DNA of 54,770 nt from Puniceicoccaceae bacterium (GCA_002729725.1 PBYS01000084.1:1-54770), one strand, 5' to 3'. Shown: positions 44,015 through 53,221, counted from the stretch's first letter. Program-made: numbers and translations. The notes: generated by a model from the sequence alone, not told the origin.

Positions 44015-44144
44015 GGTTGGGTACTTGTTTTGTGCGGCAATATTCTACTTATTGGAATCGTTTGGATTTCTTATAGGCACTGGCTGCGCTCCATGTCTTT
44101 AATTTCTCGAAATACTATTGTTTAAGATTGTCTATCCATATCAT

Positions 44145-44885
44145 ATGAAACGCCTCTCTCTAATCCTATTACCCTTCCTCTTCGTTCAGATATTAATGGC
44201 TCAACCCGCGTCCATTGAATTGGAATCCGATGCCGTGGGCACCATCGACTGGGTGGCCCAAGTGCTCAAGGGCGGGGCGACTTCGATCGTCCTCTTACTG
44301 GTGGGCTTTGTCGGGTTGGTCTTTTTTATCGAGCGTATGATCGTCGTGCGGCGTGCGAACTTTATTCCCAAGCACTTGGAGCTGCAATTGCGGGAGTGCG
44401 CGGAGCGCTCGGATTTTGATGGAATGAGTGCCGCTTGTAAGGGAAATATGAGTGTGCTTTCCTCGGTGGGAAACTACATTGCCTCGCACAAACATATACC
44501 CTTTGAGATCTTGGCGTTAGGAGGATCTGATCTTATTTCCAGAGCGGTCAGTCGCCAGCAGTTGCGTAATTATCCTCTGGCAGTTGTTGCGACGATTTCG
44601 CCTTTGCTGGGTTTGTTGGGGACGATTATCGGGATGATTGAGTCTTTTCAAAAAGTGGCGCTGATGGGGGATACGGGGGATGCTTCGGTCTTGGCTGATT
44701 CGATTGGTAAAGCGCTCATTACGACCGCGCTCGGCTTGATTATTGCGATTCCCACCTTGGCTTCCTACCATTTCTTTAAGTCAAAAATCAACAGTTTCGG
44801 AATACGCCTGGAAGAGACCATGGACAGCCTGATGTCGCCCTGGCTGCATGCGGAGGATGCGCAAACCCCAGAGTCGAAAGAGTGA
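44145..44885 (+). CDS. MotA/TolQ/ExbB-type proton channel subunit
   Basis: 246 residues from the ATG at 44145; the ORF from 44118 adds nine residues without a signal. The N-terminus (MKRLSLILLPFLFVQILMAQ) looks like a signal peptide. Three transmembrane helices follow: ATSIVLLLVGFVGLVFFIE, AVVATISPLLGLLGTIIGMI and ALITTALGLIIAIPTLASY. The last two are the conserved TolQ/ExbB core. It would use the proton motive force with the downstream ExbD proteins. First gene of a tight four-gene operon; a motif B variant lies upstream. Confidence 0.9.
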   Translation: MKRLSLILLPFLFVQILMAQPASIELESDAVGTIDWVAQVLKGGATSIVLLLVGFVGLVFFIERMIVVRRANFIPKHLELQLRECAERSDFDGMSAACKGNMSVLSSVGNYIASHKHIPFEILALGGSDLISRAVSRQQLRNYPLAVVATISPLLGLLGTIIGMIESFQKVALMGDTGDASVLADSIGKALITTALGLIIAIPTLASYHFFKSKINSFGIRLEETMDSLMSPWLHAEDAQTPESKE

Positions 44886-44921
44886 TCGAATGCTTCACGT
44901 GTCATTCCTTGCCCTCGTCTG

Positions 44922-45461
44922 ATGTCTTCTAACACTCCAAAGTTGAGTTTGACTACTTCTTCCACCTCCCGGGTGGCGGTGATGCGGCGCCTGCGTAATC
45001 GGCATCGAAAGGATGATAATGTGGAGGTCGATTTGTCGCCGCTGATCGATTGTGTGTTTTTGCTGCTCATTTTCTTTTTGGTGACCACCATGTTGAAGAA
45101 GTTGGAAAAGCAGATCCCGGTGGTTTTACCGGATTATACTTCCGCCTTGGCGCCGATTGCGGAATCGGAGGTGATTATTTATGCGATGGATGATCGTGGG
45201 GAAATCCTACGAGCCAATGGGGCATCACGCACTATGCAAGGGCTCAGTTATAGTCCGGTGCCATCCTTTATTGAGGAACTTAAGTCGGTTGCGCAAACAC
45301 ATGGAACCGGTGTCGGCATCCGCCTGGATGCGGACCGCGAAGTGCCCGTGCAGCGTGTGATCGATGCCTTGGATACTTTGGCCCTGCAGGGCTTTGAACA
45401 AGTGGGCGTGCGCTTGCGCTATCGCGGCTCGGAGGATTTTGAAATGAAAGGCTATCGCTAA
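44922..45461 (+). CDS. ExbD/TolR-like protein 1
   Basis: 179 residues. A basic cytoplasmic head (RRLRNRHRKDDNVEVDLSPL) leads into the single transmembrane helix IDCVFLLLIFFLVTTML, with the essential Asp at 43. The periplasmic domain of about 110 residues is of the ExbD/TolR type. The stop overlaps the next ATG (TAATG), indicating translational coupling. It partners the upstream ExbB-like channel. Confidence 0.9.
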   Translation: MSSNTPKLSLTTSSTSRVAVMRRLRNRHRKDDNVEVDLSPLIDCVFLLLIFFLVTTMLKKLEKQIPVVLPDYTSALAPIAESEVIIYAMDDRGEILRANGASRTMQGLSYSPVPSFIEELKSVAQTHGTGVGIRLDADREVPVQRVIDALDTLALQGFEQVGVRLRYRGSEDFEMKGYR

Positions 45462-45889
45462 TGAGTCGCCGTCCTTATGAAGAGGAAGACGAGGATGTGG
45501 CACTGAGTATGTCGCCCTTGATTGACTGTGTCTTCTTGCTGCTGATTTTTTTCCTAGTGACCACGATGTTGAAAAAGGACCTCAAAGAGGTGGAGCACCT
45601 CAATTTGCCGATCTCGCGTTCGTCGCTGGAGGTGCCACCGGATGACAGCGTCGTGGCGATCGCAATCGATGCTGAGGGTGAGATTTACTATGAGGGAGAG
45701 TCGGTGACAATCATGGTATTGCTGGACGAGCTGCGGACCATTGAACAAGAGGACGCGGAACGTCGTATTCGCTTGGATACCGATGAAAATACACCGTTCT
45801 ATCGTTTCGTCGAAGTGCTCGATGCGCTGAGCTTTCGGAATTTACGTAATGTAGGGGTGCGCACCTACCATGAGAAATACGATAAATGA
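45461..45889 (+). CDS. ExbD/TolR-like protein 2
   Basis: 142 residues, with a shorter acidic head (MSRRPYEEEDEDVALSMSPL) and the same helix, IDCVFLLLIFFLVTTML (Asp22), as its neighbour. The periplasmic domain is diverged. Two ExbD paralogues with one ExbB point to a heterodimeric stator partner. Its end overlaps the start of the next gene by four bases. Confidence 0.9.
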   Translation: MSRRPYEEEDEDVALSMSPLIDCVFLLLIFFLVTTMLKKDLKEVEHLNLPISRSSLEVPPDDSVVAIAIDAEGEIYYEGESVTIMVLLDELRTIEQEDAERRIRLDTDENTPFYRFVEVLDALSFRNLRNVGVRTYHEKYDK

Positions 45890-47657
45890 TTGGCTTGATA
45901 CAGAAATTTCCGCTCCAGGCTGCGCTGTTGATTTCATTGCTGCTGGCTGCTGCGGCGTCACTGGCCTTGTATTTTAACGATGATTGGCGTCAGACCACCT
46001 TTGCCATTCTGGAGGTGGAAGTCGACGACGAGGGCGAAATCGTCAGGAAGGTCAAAGTAGAGCGACCTGAGCCAAACCGTGAACAAATGCGTGAAATTGC
46101 CCGCAACCAGGAGCTGAAGAAACGGGAGGAGTTGAAGGAAAATGCTAGGAAATTGCGTAAGACTGTCCTATCGCTGGAAGAGGTGGCCGAAGCCAGAAAA
46201 GAATCTTTGAGCACGCCGGACATTTGGGATGAGTTGGCCGCCCAAAGCAGTCATCTGATGCAGCAGGCCGATGAAATGCGCTATTGGCAGACAAAGAGCC
46301 GCTTTCTTACGCAGCAAGAAGGTGTCGCGAAAAGTTTGATACAGTTGCGTAATATGACGGATACACATTCCAAGCAAATGCGGGTATTGGCTTTGCAAAT
46401 TGAAGTAGAAAGTGATTCCGCCTGGTCGGCTTTGGAACAGGCTAGGCAGGTCGTTGTGCAGATTACACCCGCGCAAGCTTCGATCGCCAGTGCGTATGAG
46501 AGCGGGGTCGCCCTGCCCGCGGATCGGGAGCAGGAGAAAATTGTGCGTTTTATGACAGAACGCGTGGAGGCGACGAAGCGTTTGCGGAAAACAAAGCGGC
46601 CGAACTTGCCGAATTTAAGCAGATTCCGCTGGATCAGGCGAAAGAGCAGGTCTATGCACCCAAGACGGATCTTGGGCCGGATTTGGCAGAACCATTGAAG
46701 CAAAATCAGCCAAATTCTAGCGAAGAATTTCAGGCTTTCAACGAAGCTCTCAACCAAGCCGTGCAGTCGAGTGAGCGTATCGCACGGCAGGCTGAGAATC
46801 GCTTGATCTCGGCCAGTGGTGCTCAGAGTTCTGACGATAAGGCTTCTCAGACCGCGGACCAACTGAAGCAGGCACTGAGCAAGGCGGCCTCGCTGAAAGC
46901 AAAAATGGCGATGGCCGGCTCCAATATGGGGCGATCGAATGGAAATTTGCAGGACCTGCGCAGTTTGATGCAGCAAAGCTATGCCAATACATCGCTCTCC
47001 GGTGGCGACGACGACACCGGGCAGGCGGGCTTAAGCGCTTCGTATGATCGCGAGTCTTTTCTTGGAGCAGATAAGAGTCAAAACAACCCATCAGGCATTC
47101 GCTTGGATAGCCGTAAGACATTTGCTCAAGCCTTACCGGGACGGCGCTTCGATCAGGAGTCCAGTCGCAAGGGTTGGATCTTTGTGGATACCTGGTATAT
47201 TATCGGACCCTGGGACTTACCTAAGGGGCCGGAGTTTGAGCAATCCTTCCCACCGGAAACAATGGTCGATCTGGATGCGAGCTATGAGGGCAAACGTCAT
47301 CCCAGAACCAAAGAGGCCATGCAATTGCGCTGGCGCTTCGTGCAGTCGGGCAGCCTGCGGATTAAGCCGCCCGACGAGTTGAGCTCGACTGTGTATTTTG
47401 CTTATACGGAGGTTTTCTGTGAGAGTGCAATGGATGTCGTTGTCGCAGTGGCCAGTGATGATCGGGCGAAGTTGTGGATCAATAATTTGGTCGTCTTTCA
47501 GGACGTGGGCCTCTCCGGTTGGCAACTCGATGAAGGCTTTCGCCGGGTGTTGTTGAAGCCTGGATACAATAGCGTTCTCTTGCGCTTGGAGAATGGCCCC
47601 GCAGTCGCTAATTTCTCGGTGCTGATGTGTCCTGCGGATGCTGTTTTAGGCCAATAA
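45886..47657 (+). pseudogene. TonB-like membrane-anchored protein with coiled-coil and beta-rich C-terminal domain, frameshifted
   Basis: The first frame gives a short cytoplasmic tail, one transmembrane helix (ALLISLLLAAAASLALYF), then a long Glu/Lys/Gln-rich helical region. It turns into an Arg-rich nonsense tail after about residue 225. The other frame takes over from about 46563 (GDEAFAENKAAELAEFKQ) and continues the same helical composition, then a compact beta-sandwich-like domain (about the last 190 residues, WIFVDTWYIIGPWDLPKG, AKLWINNLVVFQD) to 47657. Restoring one base near 46561-46570 would join them into a ~590-residue protein. I cannot tell a real mutation from a sequencing error. 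It is coupled to the ExbB/ExbD genes and shaped like a TonB/TolA-type force transducer; the end domain resembles sugar-binding jelly rolls. Confidence 0.7.
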
Positions 47658-47688
47658 ATCTAAGTACATTACAGTTCTTCGTGTCGCG

Positions 47689-47702
47689 TGCAATTAGTTG
47701 CG
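47689..47702. promoter_or_regulatory. Motif B palindrome upstream of the PEP-CTERM gene
   Basis: TGCAATTAGTTGCG, 89 bp before the ATG at 47791. Confidence 0.65.
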
Positions 47703-47790
47703 TGACGTGGCACTTGTCGCCTATTAGAAATTTTACATATTATAAATATATTAGTTATTTTATCCACTGCATAACCCCTAATCAAAAATA

Positions 47791-48993
47791 ATGAAAATGA
47801 ATATGTTAAAGAAGTTATCTACTGTCAGTGCTGCCTCGATTGCAATTTGCGGCGTGCTTCATGCCCAAGTATATTGGGATATTAACGGTACCAACGCAGG
47901 TGCAACGGACTCCACAGATGCATCGGGCACTTGGGATATCGCGACGACTTCCAATTGGAATACCACATCCGATGGCACCGCGGCGGTGACGACTTTTACG
48001 GATACGGATAGTGTGGTCTTTTCTGCAGGGAACAATGTGGCAACAGCAGCAATTACTGCGACTGGCACACCTACCGCGACGAATTTGACCATTGAAGAGG
48101 GAACATATACTTTTGATGGTAATTTGAAGCTAGGCACTTCGGCGACTTATACAGTATCCAGTGGAGCATCAGCCACTTTTAATGATGCCGTATCACTTAC
48201 AGATAACTCCGATTTCATCATTGAGGGGACATCGAGCATGAAGCTTGCTGGAGCAGGTAAAACATTTACCAAGACGGGGAGCGGCACTCTCACGCTAACC
48301 GATTCGGCGAATAGCGACTATGCTATTAATGTGAATGAAGGTTTGGTCGTTGTCAATCGCACTGCGACTAAGCAGCTGAAGAGTATTGTCGTGGGGGCTT
48401 CTGGAACATTGCAACTGTCTACCAGTGACCAACTCAATCCTTTAACTGTAAACGGCCTCTTCATAGTGGACGAGGGCGTTTCCGATTCGCTCAGGCAACT
48501 CTACGGCACTGGTAGCATTCAAGCCGGAGATAACACATCGCTTAATATCGATAAGGGTGATTTTTCCGGAGATATTAGCGGTGATTTGGATATCTCCATT
48601 AGTAAGACCAACGGTTTTACGTTTAATGATGGTTCCTCCGTTGAGTTTGTCATCGGGGCAGATGGCGTGAGTAATTCCATCACCAGTGGCGATGCGAACA
48701 TGAGCGAATTGAATCTGAATGGTGAATTAACCTTCGACCTCACCGGTGCGGATCTGACCGAGGGGAATTCTTGGTTGATTGTGGAGGTTGCTGGATTAAC
48801 GGTCTCCTATGGAGCCACTTTCAGCGTTGCTGGTTTTTCCGAGTTGGACGGCACTTGGACTCATGACTCCAATGCCTTGTTGCAGTTCTCAGAAACCACT
48901 GGTTATTTGACCGTGGTTCCAGAGTCGTCCAGCTATGCTTTGCTTGCAGGTTGCTTGGGCTTGACTTTCGTCATGCTGCGACGCCGGAAGTAG
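47791..48993 (+). CDS. PEP-CTERM/autotransporter-like surface protein
   Basis: 400 residues with a signal peptide (MKMNMLKKLSTVSAASIAIC, ending LHA). The passenger is Thr/Ser/Gly/Asn-rich and repetitive, with the opening YWDINGTNAGATD and a repeat phrase TFTKTGSGTLTLTDSANSDY typical of autotransporter-associated beta-helix repeats. The C-terminus VVPESSSYALLAGCLGLTFV then MLRRRK is a PEP-CTERM variant with Pro-Glu-Ser instead of Pro-Glu-Pro. It is exported and probably exosortase-processed. A strong terminator follows. Confidence 0.82.
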   Translation: MKMNMLKKLSTVSAASIAICGVLHAQVYWDINGTNAGATDSTDASGTWDIATTSNWNTTSDGTAAVTTFTDTDSVVFSAGNNVATAAITATGTPTATNLTIEEGTYTFDGNLKLGTSATYTVSSGASATFNDAVSLTDNSDFIIEGTSSMKLAGAGKTFTKTGSGTLTLTDSANSDYAINVNEGLVVVNRTATKQLKSIVVGASGTLQLSTSDQLNPLTVNGLFIVDEGVSDSLRQLYGTGSIQAGDNTSLNIDKGDFSGDISGDLDISISKTNGFTFNDGSSVEFVIGADGVSNSITSGDANMSELNLNGELTFDLTGADLTEGNSWLIVEVAGLTVSYGATFSVAGFSELDGTWTHDSNALLQFSETTGYLTVVPESSSYALLAGCLGLTFVMLRRRK

Positions 48994-49017
48994 CGAATTC
49001 AGTATGTCTTGAGTGAT

Positions 49018-49053
49018 TAAAAATCCCGGCACTTATGTGCCGGGATTTTTTTT
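49018..49053 (+). terminator. Terminator after the PEP-CTERM gene
   Basis: AATCCCGGCAC, loop TTAT, GTGCCGGGATT, and a long T run. Confidence 0.92.
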
Positions 49054-49246
49054 GTGAAGTTTACTCAGTATCATTCGTAAACTAGATCGTTGAGTTTTGT
49101 CCAATGAGAGCGAGACTCAGAGCCGGTAGAATTTGGGAATTCTAAGAGGGCTGTGAATCGTCGTCGGGGCTTCACCCATGAAGACCACCGAGGCATAGTA
49201 ACGAATCCGGCGATTTTCAAATAGTGGAGCCCCTACGATCGAGGGT

Positions 49247-51403
49247 TTACCAACTGTAGTTTAAAGTGGCTCCAAATTGCTGTGGGTCCGCTGGGTTTTC
49301 GTAACGAGTTTCTGTCCAATCGGGGGCTTCGTTTCCGAAGTAGAAGACACGCTTCTCGTATTCTTCGTCGAAGAGATTACGGCCCCACAAGGTGAGCGTC
49401 CAGTTTTCATAGCGATAACCTATGGCGCCGTTGAAGACCGTAAACTCACTGCGTAGACGTTGATCACGATTATCGGGGTTGTTGGATTCATAGAACTCAT
49501 CGCTACCAGTGAGCTCTAAGTTCGCAAAGAATCCGTTCTCTGCGACGTATTCAATACGTGCGTTGTAGGTATAGGAGGGTGCGCTCGATAATTCATCACC
49601 TGTTGCATCTAGCTGGGTGTCGAGCAGTCCTAGACCTGCTGAAATCGTCCAATTTTCATTGATAAACCAAGTGCTCTCTAGCTCAGCGCCGTAATGTTTA
49701 GCATTCCCTCCGTTAGTGGTGCCATAAGTGAAGTCAGTACCGACTCCTGCGGAGCTGCGAAGCTGGGCATTTTCGCGGTTTAGGTAAAAGAGTGTGATTT
49801 GAGAAACGAGCGCTCCCTCGAGTAAGCTAGAGCGAAGACCCAATTCATAGTTCCAAAGCTCTTCGGTGTCGTAGCTCGTCGGGAAGTTTGGTTCAATCTG
49901 TGTAGTGTCGTCGTCGTCGCCCTCTAGACCCGGGAAGATGTTGGCCCCACCAGCTTTGTAGCCTCTGGTCACTGATGCGAAAGCGGTATGTGCATCACTC
50001 AAGTCGTGTTCTAGTGTGATCTTTCCACCGAACAGCCAGTCGTTAAAATTAGGATTGTTGCTGGAATTTGAAAAACTAGGGTTTTCGTAATCAACGACTG
50101 TATCGAGATCGTAATATTCAGTGCGCAGCCCTATTATGAGGCGAGTCTCTTTATTAAATAAGTGTACACCTTGCCCGTAAAAGCTAAGTGTCTGCGTTTC
50201 ATAATTTGTTTCGCCGAGTCCAAAAACGTTGTATTTTGTGTATTCTTTGAAGTCTTCGAAGTAAATCCCAGCAGTCCAGCGATCAATGAAGCCAAGACTA
50301 TCCTCCTCCTCGACGGAGTCGAAGCGGATCTCTTCGCTCCAGCGCTGGCGTTCGCGCTCGGTAATTAGGAAACTACTGTAATCGATTAGGGTGGGGACGT
50401 CGGGAGTGAGTGGGTTGTTGTCGTGGTCGATTGGGGTCAGCACAGTCGAGGTTGCAGTATCTGCCCAATCGCCGTCGGCGCTGTTGAGTGAGTTTGTGTC
50501 CGTGAAACTAGTCACGCTAGTGACATCAACATTATTGAGTCCAGTCCATGTCCCACGAAGACTTGCTGCGAAGCTCTCCTGCTCATCACGACCTTCGAAA
50601 TCCGAGTAGGTATCAAAGCGCGTGTTATCAAGAGTCCATTCATCGTAGCCGTTGTCCGCGTTAGCGTAGAAAAGAGTCGCATCCCACTGCCAATCTTCGT
50701 TTGGAATCCAGCGAATCTTGAGACGCGTATTGAACTCGTCGCGCTCGTTAGTGTCGTCTTTGTCGAGGAATTGATTGTCTCGAAAACCATCTTGTTGCAG
50801 CTGGTATGCGGAGAATCGAAAGGTGAGCTGTTTGGGGTCGTCTTCAAGCAGCGGGCCACCCACTGCGATGCCGCCTGCCATTAGGCTGTCGTTTCCAGCG
50901 GTTCCCTCGATTTGACCAGTCCAGTAAGGGGTTGGATCGTTCGATACAATTTTCACGATACCACCGGCGGCATTTGCGCCAAAAGCACCCGCTTGAGGAC
51001 CGCGTAATACTTCAACTTGTTGGGTGTCGAAGAGGTTACCAATACTGCCGATTCCAGTGAAATCGAGGTCATCGACTATGAAGCGAACAGAAGAGTCCGG
51101 CGTTTCACCTTCAAATTGTGAATTCTCGCCGATTCCACGAACCTGAATGTAGCGAGGACGCGAGGAAGTGGCTGACCAGCTCAGGTTTGGGATTGAGTTG
51201 ATTAGATCTCCGAAGTGTTGAGTGCTGCGTTTTTGTAGGTCGTCACCGTCGACCACAGTGACGCTAGCTGTGGTGTTCTGGATGTCAGACTCCCAGAGTT
51301 CGCCAGTCACGACGGTGGTGGGCAGCATTTGGATGTCGTTTTCTTGTGCGAAAGCGACGCTGCTGATACTTATTAGCGCGATGGCGCTGATTGGGTGTTT
51401 CAT
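49247..51403 (-). CDS. TonB-dependent outer-membrane receptor, probably for thiamine or a precursor
   Basis: 718 residues from the ATG at 51403, chosen because a signal peptide (MKHPISAIALISISSVAFAQ) follows; the longer frame runs into the riboswitch. The plug domain (about 40-160) has LPTTVVTGELW near the TonB-box position, LRGPQAGAFGANAAGGIVKI and IQVRGIG. The rest is a 22-strand-type barrel ending in an aromatic residue (ATLNYSW). A TPP riboswitch directly upstream implies thiamine-regulated uptake. Confidence 0.9.
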   Translation of the reverse strand: MKHPISAIALISISSVAFAQENDIQMLPTTVVTGELWESDIQNTTASVTVVDGDDLQKRSTQHFGDLINSIPNLSWSATSSRPRYIQVRGIGENSQFEGETPDSSVRFIVDDLDFTGIGSIGNLFDTQQVEVLRGPQAGAFGANAAGGIVKIVSNDPTPYWTGQIEGTAGNDSLMAGGIAVGGPLLEDDPKQLTFRFSAYQLQQDGFRDNQFLDKDDTNERDEFNTRLKIRWIPNEDWQWDATLFYANADNGYDEWTLDNTRFDTYSDFEGRDEQESFAASLRGTWTGLNNVDVTSVTSFTDTNSLNSADGDWADTATSTVLTPIDHDNNPLTPDVPTLIDYSSFLITERERQRWSEEIRFDSVEEEDSLGFIDRWTAGIYFEDFKEYTKYNVFGLGETNYETQTLSFYGQGVHLFNKETRLIIGLRTEYYDLDTVVDYENPSFSNSSNNPNFNDWLFGGKITLEHDLSDAHTAFASVTRGYKAGGANIFPGLEGDDDDTTQIEPNFPTSYDTEELWNYELGLRSSLLEGALVSQITLFYLNRENAQLRSSAGVGTDFTYGTTNGGNAKHYGAELESTWFINENWTISAGLGLLDTQLDATGDELSSAPSYTYNARIEYVAENGFFANLELTGSDEFYESNNPDNRDQRLRSEFTVFNGAIGYRYENWTLTLWGRNLFDEEYEKRVFYFGNEAPDWTETRYENPADPQQFGATLNYSW

Positions 51404-51406
51404 GTT

Positions 51407-51435
51407 GGATCTCAATGTTAGTGTTGTTGAGATCC
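51407..51435 (-). promoter_or_regulatory. Hairpin next to the start codon (possible riboswitch expression platform)
   Basis: Inverted repeat GGATCTCAA (51407-51415) / TTGAGATCC (51427-51435), 11-base loop, three bases upstream of the ATG. It could hide the ribosome-binding region when formed. No typical Shine-Dalgarno sequence is visible on this strand. Confidence 0.55.
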
Positions 51436-51482
51436 GGCCTTGGGCGATTGAAGGTGAACCGCCGAAAGGAGGGCGATCCATT

Positions 51483-51577
51483 CCTTTTCCTACGCCGGTG
51501 TCAACCGGATCAGGTTCAAAGGGATCGCTTACGCCATATTCGAAAGCATCTCAGACCATGTCAGGTCACCCCTAAGG
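51483..51577 (-). ncRNA. TPP (THI-box) riboswitch
   Basis: Read on the minus strand the interval has the THI-box elements in order: TAGGGGTGACC, the conserved GGTCTGAGATGC, then CCCTTTGAACCTGATCCGG and a closing ACACCGGCGTAGGAAAAGG. It lies 80 bp upstream of the receptor ATG, in the right orientation. TPP binding normally lowers expression. Confidence 0.92.
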
Positions 51578-51766
51578 AAGGTCGCTAGACAAACGGGCCT
51601 CGCGCCTCATTGTCAAGTGCTACCTTCTTGACTGCGAGGTTGTGCCTGGAGACAACGGCTCTCGCCGTCGTTCTACATGCGGGGGGGCGCTGCTGAGCGT
51701 GCTTCGAGGGGAAGGCTTTAGACTTTCAAAGCTTGCCTAGGCTTTGGGATTGGCTCAGCTAGATAG

Positions 51767-52108
51767 ATGGCAGAATTACCCAATTGTCCTCAGTGCGACT
51801 CTGAATATACCTACGAAGATGGTAGCTTGATCGTGTGCCCCGATTGTGGGCATGAGTTTACGCTCGAATCTTTGGAGGAATCTCAGCAGGAAGTAGTTGA
51901 ATTTCGTGATGCTTTTGGTACACCGCTCCAAGATGGCGACACTGTGACCGTGATTAAAGATCTCAAGGTCGGTGGGACTTCCTCGACACTAAAAATCGGA
52001 ACTAAGGTGAAAAACATCCGCCTCGTCGGTGGAGATCACGATATTGATTGCAAGATTAAGGGCTTTGGCGGCATGAAACTGAAGTCTGAATTTGTAAAGA
52101 AGGCTTAA
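51767..52108 (+). CDS. yjdM: YjdM/PhnA-like zinc ribbon protein
   Basis: 113 residues. A zinc ribbon with CPQC (Cys7, Cys10) and CPDC (Cys24, Cys27) is followed by an SH3-like barrel (residues 45-113, [20 protein letters not shown]), the arrangement of YjdM. The old name PhnA reflects proximity to phosphonate genes in E. coli; no phosphonate genes occur here, so only the family is claimed. It is cytoplasmic. The following nitrilase-family gene starts 36 bp downstream, so they may be co-transcribed. Confidence 0.9.
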   Translation: MAELPNCPQCDSEYTYEDGSLIVCPDCGHEFTLESLEESQQEVVEFRDAFGTPLQDGDTVTVIKDLKVGGTSSTLKIGTKVKNIRLVGGDHDIDCKIKGFGGMKLKSEFVKKA

Positions 52109-52144
52109 TGCGCTAAGTTCGGAGGGTTCCCATTCGAACTGTTT

Positions 52145-52945
52145 ATGATGCAATTATCTCTCGCACAATTTGAAGTCGCTCGCGCGGAGGCTGCTGCCAA
52201 TTTGGCGCAGATCGCTGAACTGGCTGCCGAGGCGAGCGCCGCAGGTTCTGACCTGCTGTGCTTGCCCGAAATGTGCACCACTGGTTTTGACTGGGCCTAT
52301 AATCGCGCTCACTTAGACGCCGCGGCCGATGATGCGGCAGCGGTTTCGGCTCTCGCTAAGGCGCATGGGATCGCGATTTGTGGCTCCATGCTCGAGCGGA
52401 CCGAGTCGGGCAATGCGGCGAATTGCTTCCATTTCTTTGATGCTCGCGGGGCGCTGTGTGCCCGTTACCGTAAGCTGCACCTGTTCACGCTGTTTCATGA
52501 GGAGCGGCATGTTGAAGCGGGGGAGCAATGCCTGAGTTTTGAGACCGAGTTTGGTCGGATCGGGGCGGCAATCTGTTACGACCTGCGCTTTCCGGAGCTT
52601 TTCCGGCGCAATACTGAAGCCGGAGCGATCTTGCAGATCCTACCAGCCGCGTTTCCGCATCCACGCTTAGACCACTGGCGCAGCTTAGTGCGTGCACGTG
52701 CGATCGAAAATCAAAACTATTTCATCGCGATCAATCAATGCGGTGTCGAGGGGCACGGCAGCAGTGTGGGGGAAACGCAGTATTTTGGACACTCCATGGT
52801 CGTGGATCCATGGGGGGAAATTGTGGTCGAAGCCTCGGAGGAGGCATGCCTGTTGCATGTGGAGATCGATCCTTCGCTGGTGAGCAAAGTTCGCTCTAAA
52901 TTAAGTGCTTGGGAAGACCGCAGAGGCGATTTGTTTCATCTATAG
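52145..52945 (+). CDS. Carbon-nitrogen hydrolase (nitrilase superfamily amidase, omega-amidase-like)
   Basis: 266 residues. The Glu-Lys-Cys triad is visible: LCLPEMCTTGF (Glu42), YRKLHLF (Lys110) and AAICYDLRFPELF (Cys144). RARAIENQNY is typical of the omega-amidase/YafV-type group, which hydrolyses alpha-keto acid omega-amides. No signal peptide, so cytoplasmic. Two consecutive ATGs (52145 and 52148) are equivalent start choices. Probable housekeeping metabolite repair or amide turnover, unrelated to the polysaccharide locus. Confidence 0.9.
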   Translation: MMQLSLAQFEVARAEAAANLAQIAELAAEASAAGSDLLCLPEMCTTGFDWAYNRAHLDAAADDAAAVSALAKAHGIAICGSMLERTESGNAANCFHFFDARGALCARYRKLHLFTLFHEERHVEAGEQCLSFETEFGRIGAAICYDLRFPELFRRNTEAGAILQILPAAFPHPRLDHWRSLVRARAIENQNYFIAINQCGVEGHGSSVGETQYFGHSMVVDPWGEIVVEASEEACLLHVEIDPSLVSKVRSKLSAWEDRRGDLFHL

Positions 52946-53122
52946 TCGCTAGCACGGCAATCTGCTTAAATTAGCAAAAAGTTTGCAAGTTGTGCTGGGT
53001 TTGTGCGCCTATTGCCATTCGTTTAAGCTCGGAAGATGATTTTTTTTGCTTATCATTATTTTGGAATTTAGTTCGACTTTTGATTTGTTGAGGTTAATTA
53101 ATTTATTGTTATGAAAAGTTAG

Positions 53123-53212
53123 ATGATTGTGGGGGATTTGACTCGGTCCGAGGCGGAGCAACTGGCGCGGACGATCTTAAATCGGCTGGCAGCATCTGAA
53201 CTGTCTCAGTAG
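53123..53212 (+). CDS. Possible 29-residue ORF or C-terminal scrap
   Basis: MIVGDLTRSEAEQLARTILN then RLAASELSQ, ending 10 bp before the next start. It has a helical, gene-like composition but no strong ribosome-binding site, so it may be a remnant. The rest of the 277-bp gap (52946-53221) is AT-rich and holds nothing else I recognise. Confidence 0.25.
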   Translation: MIVGDLTRSEAEQLARTILNRLAASELSQ

Positions 53213-53221
53213 CTAGAAAAA

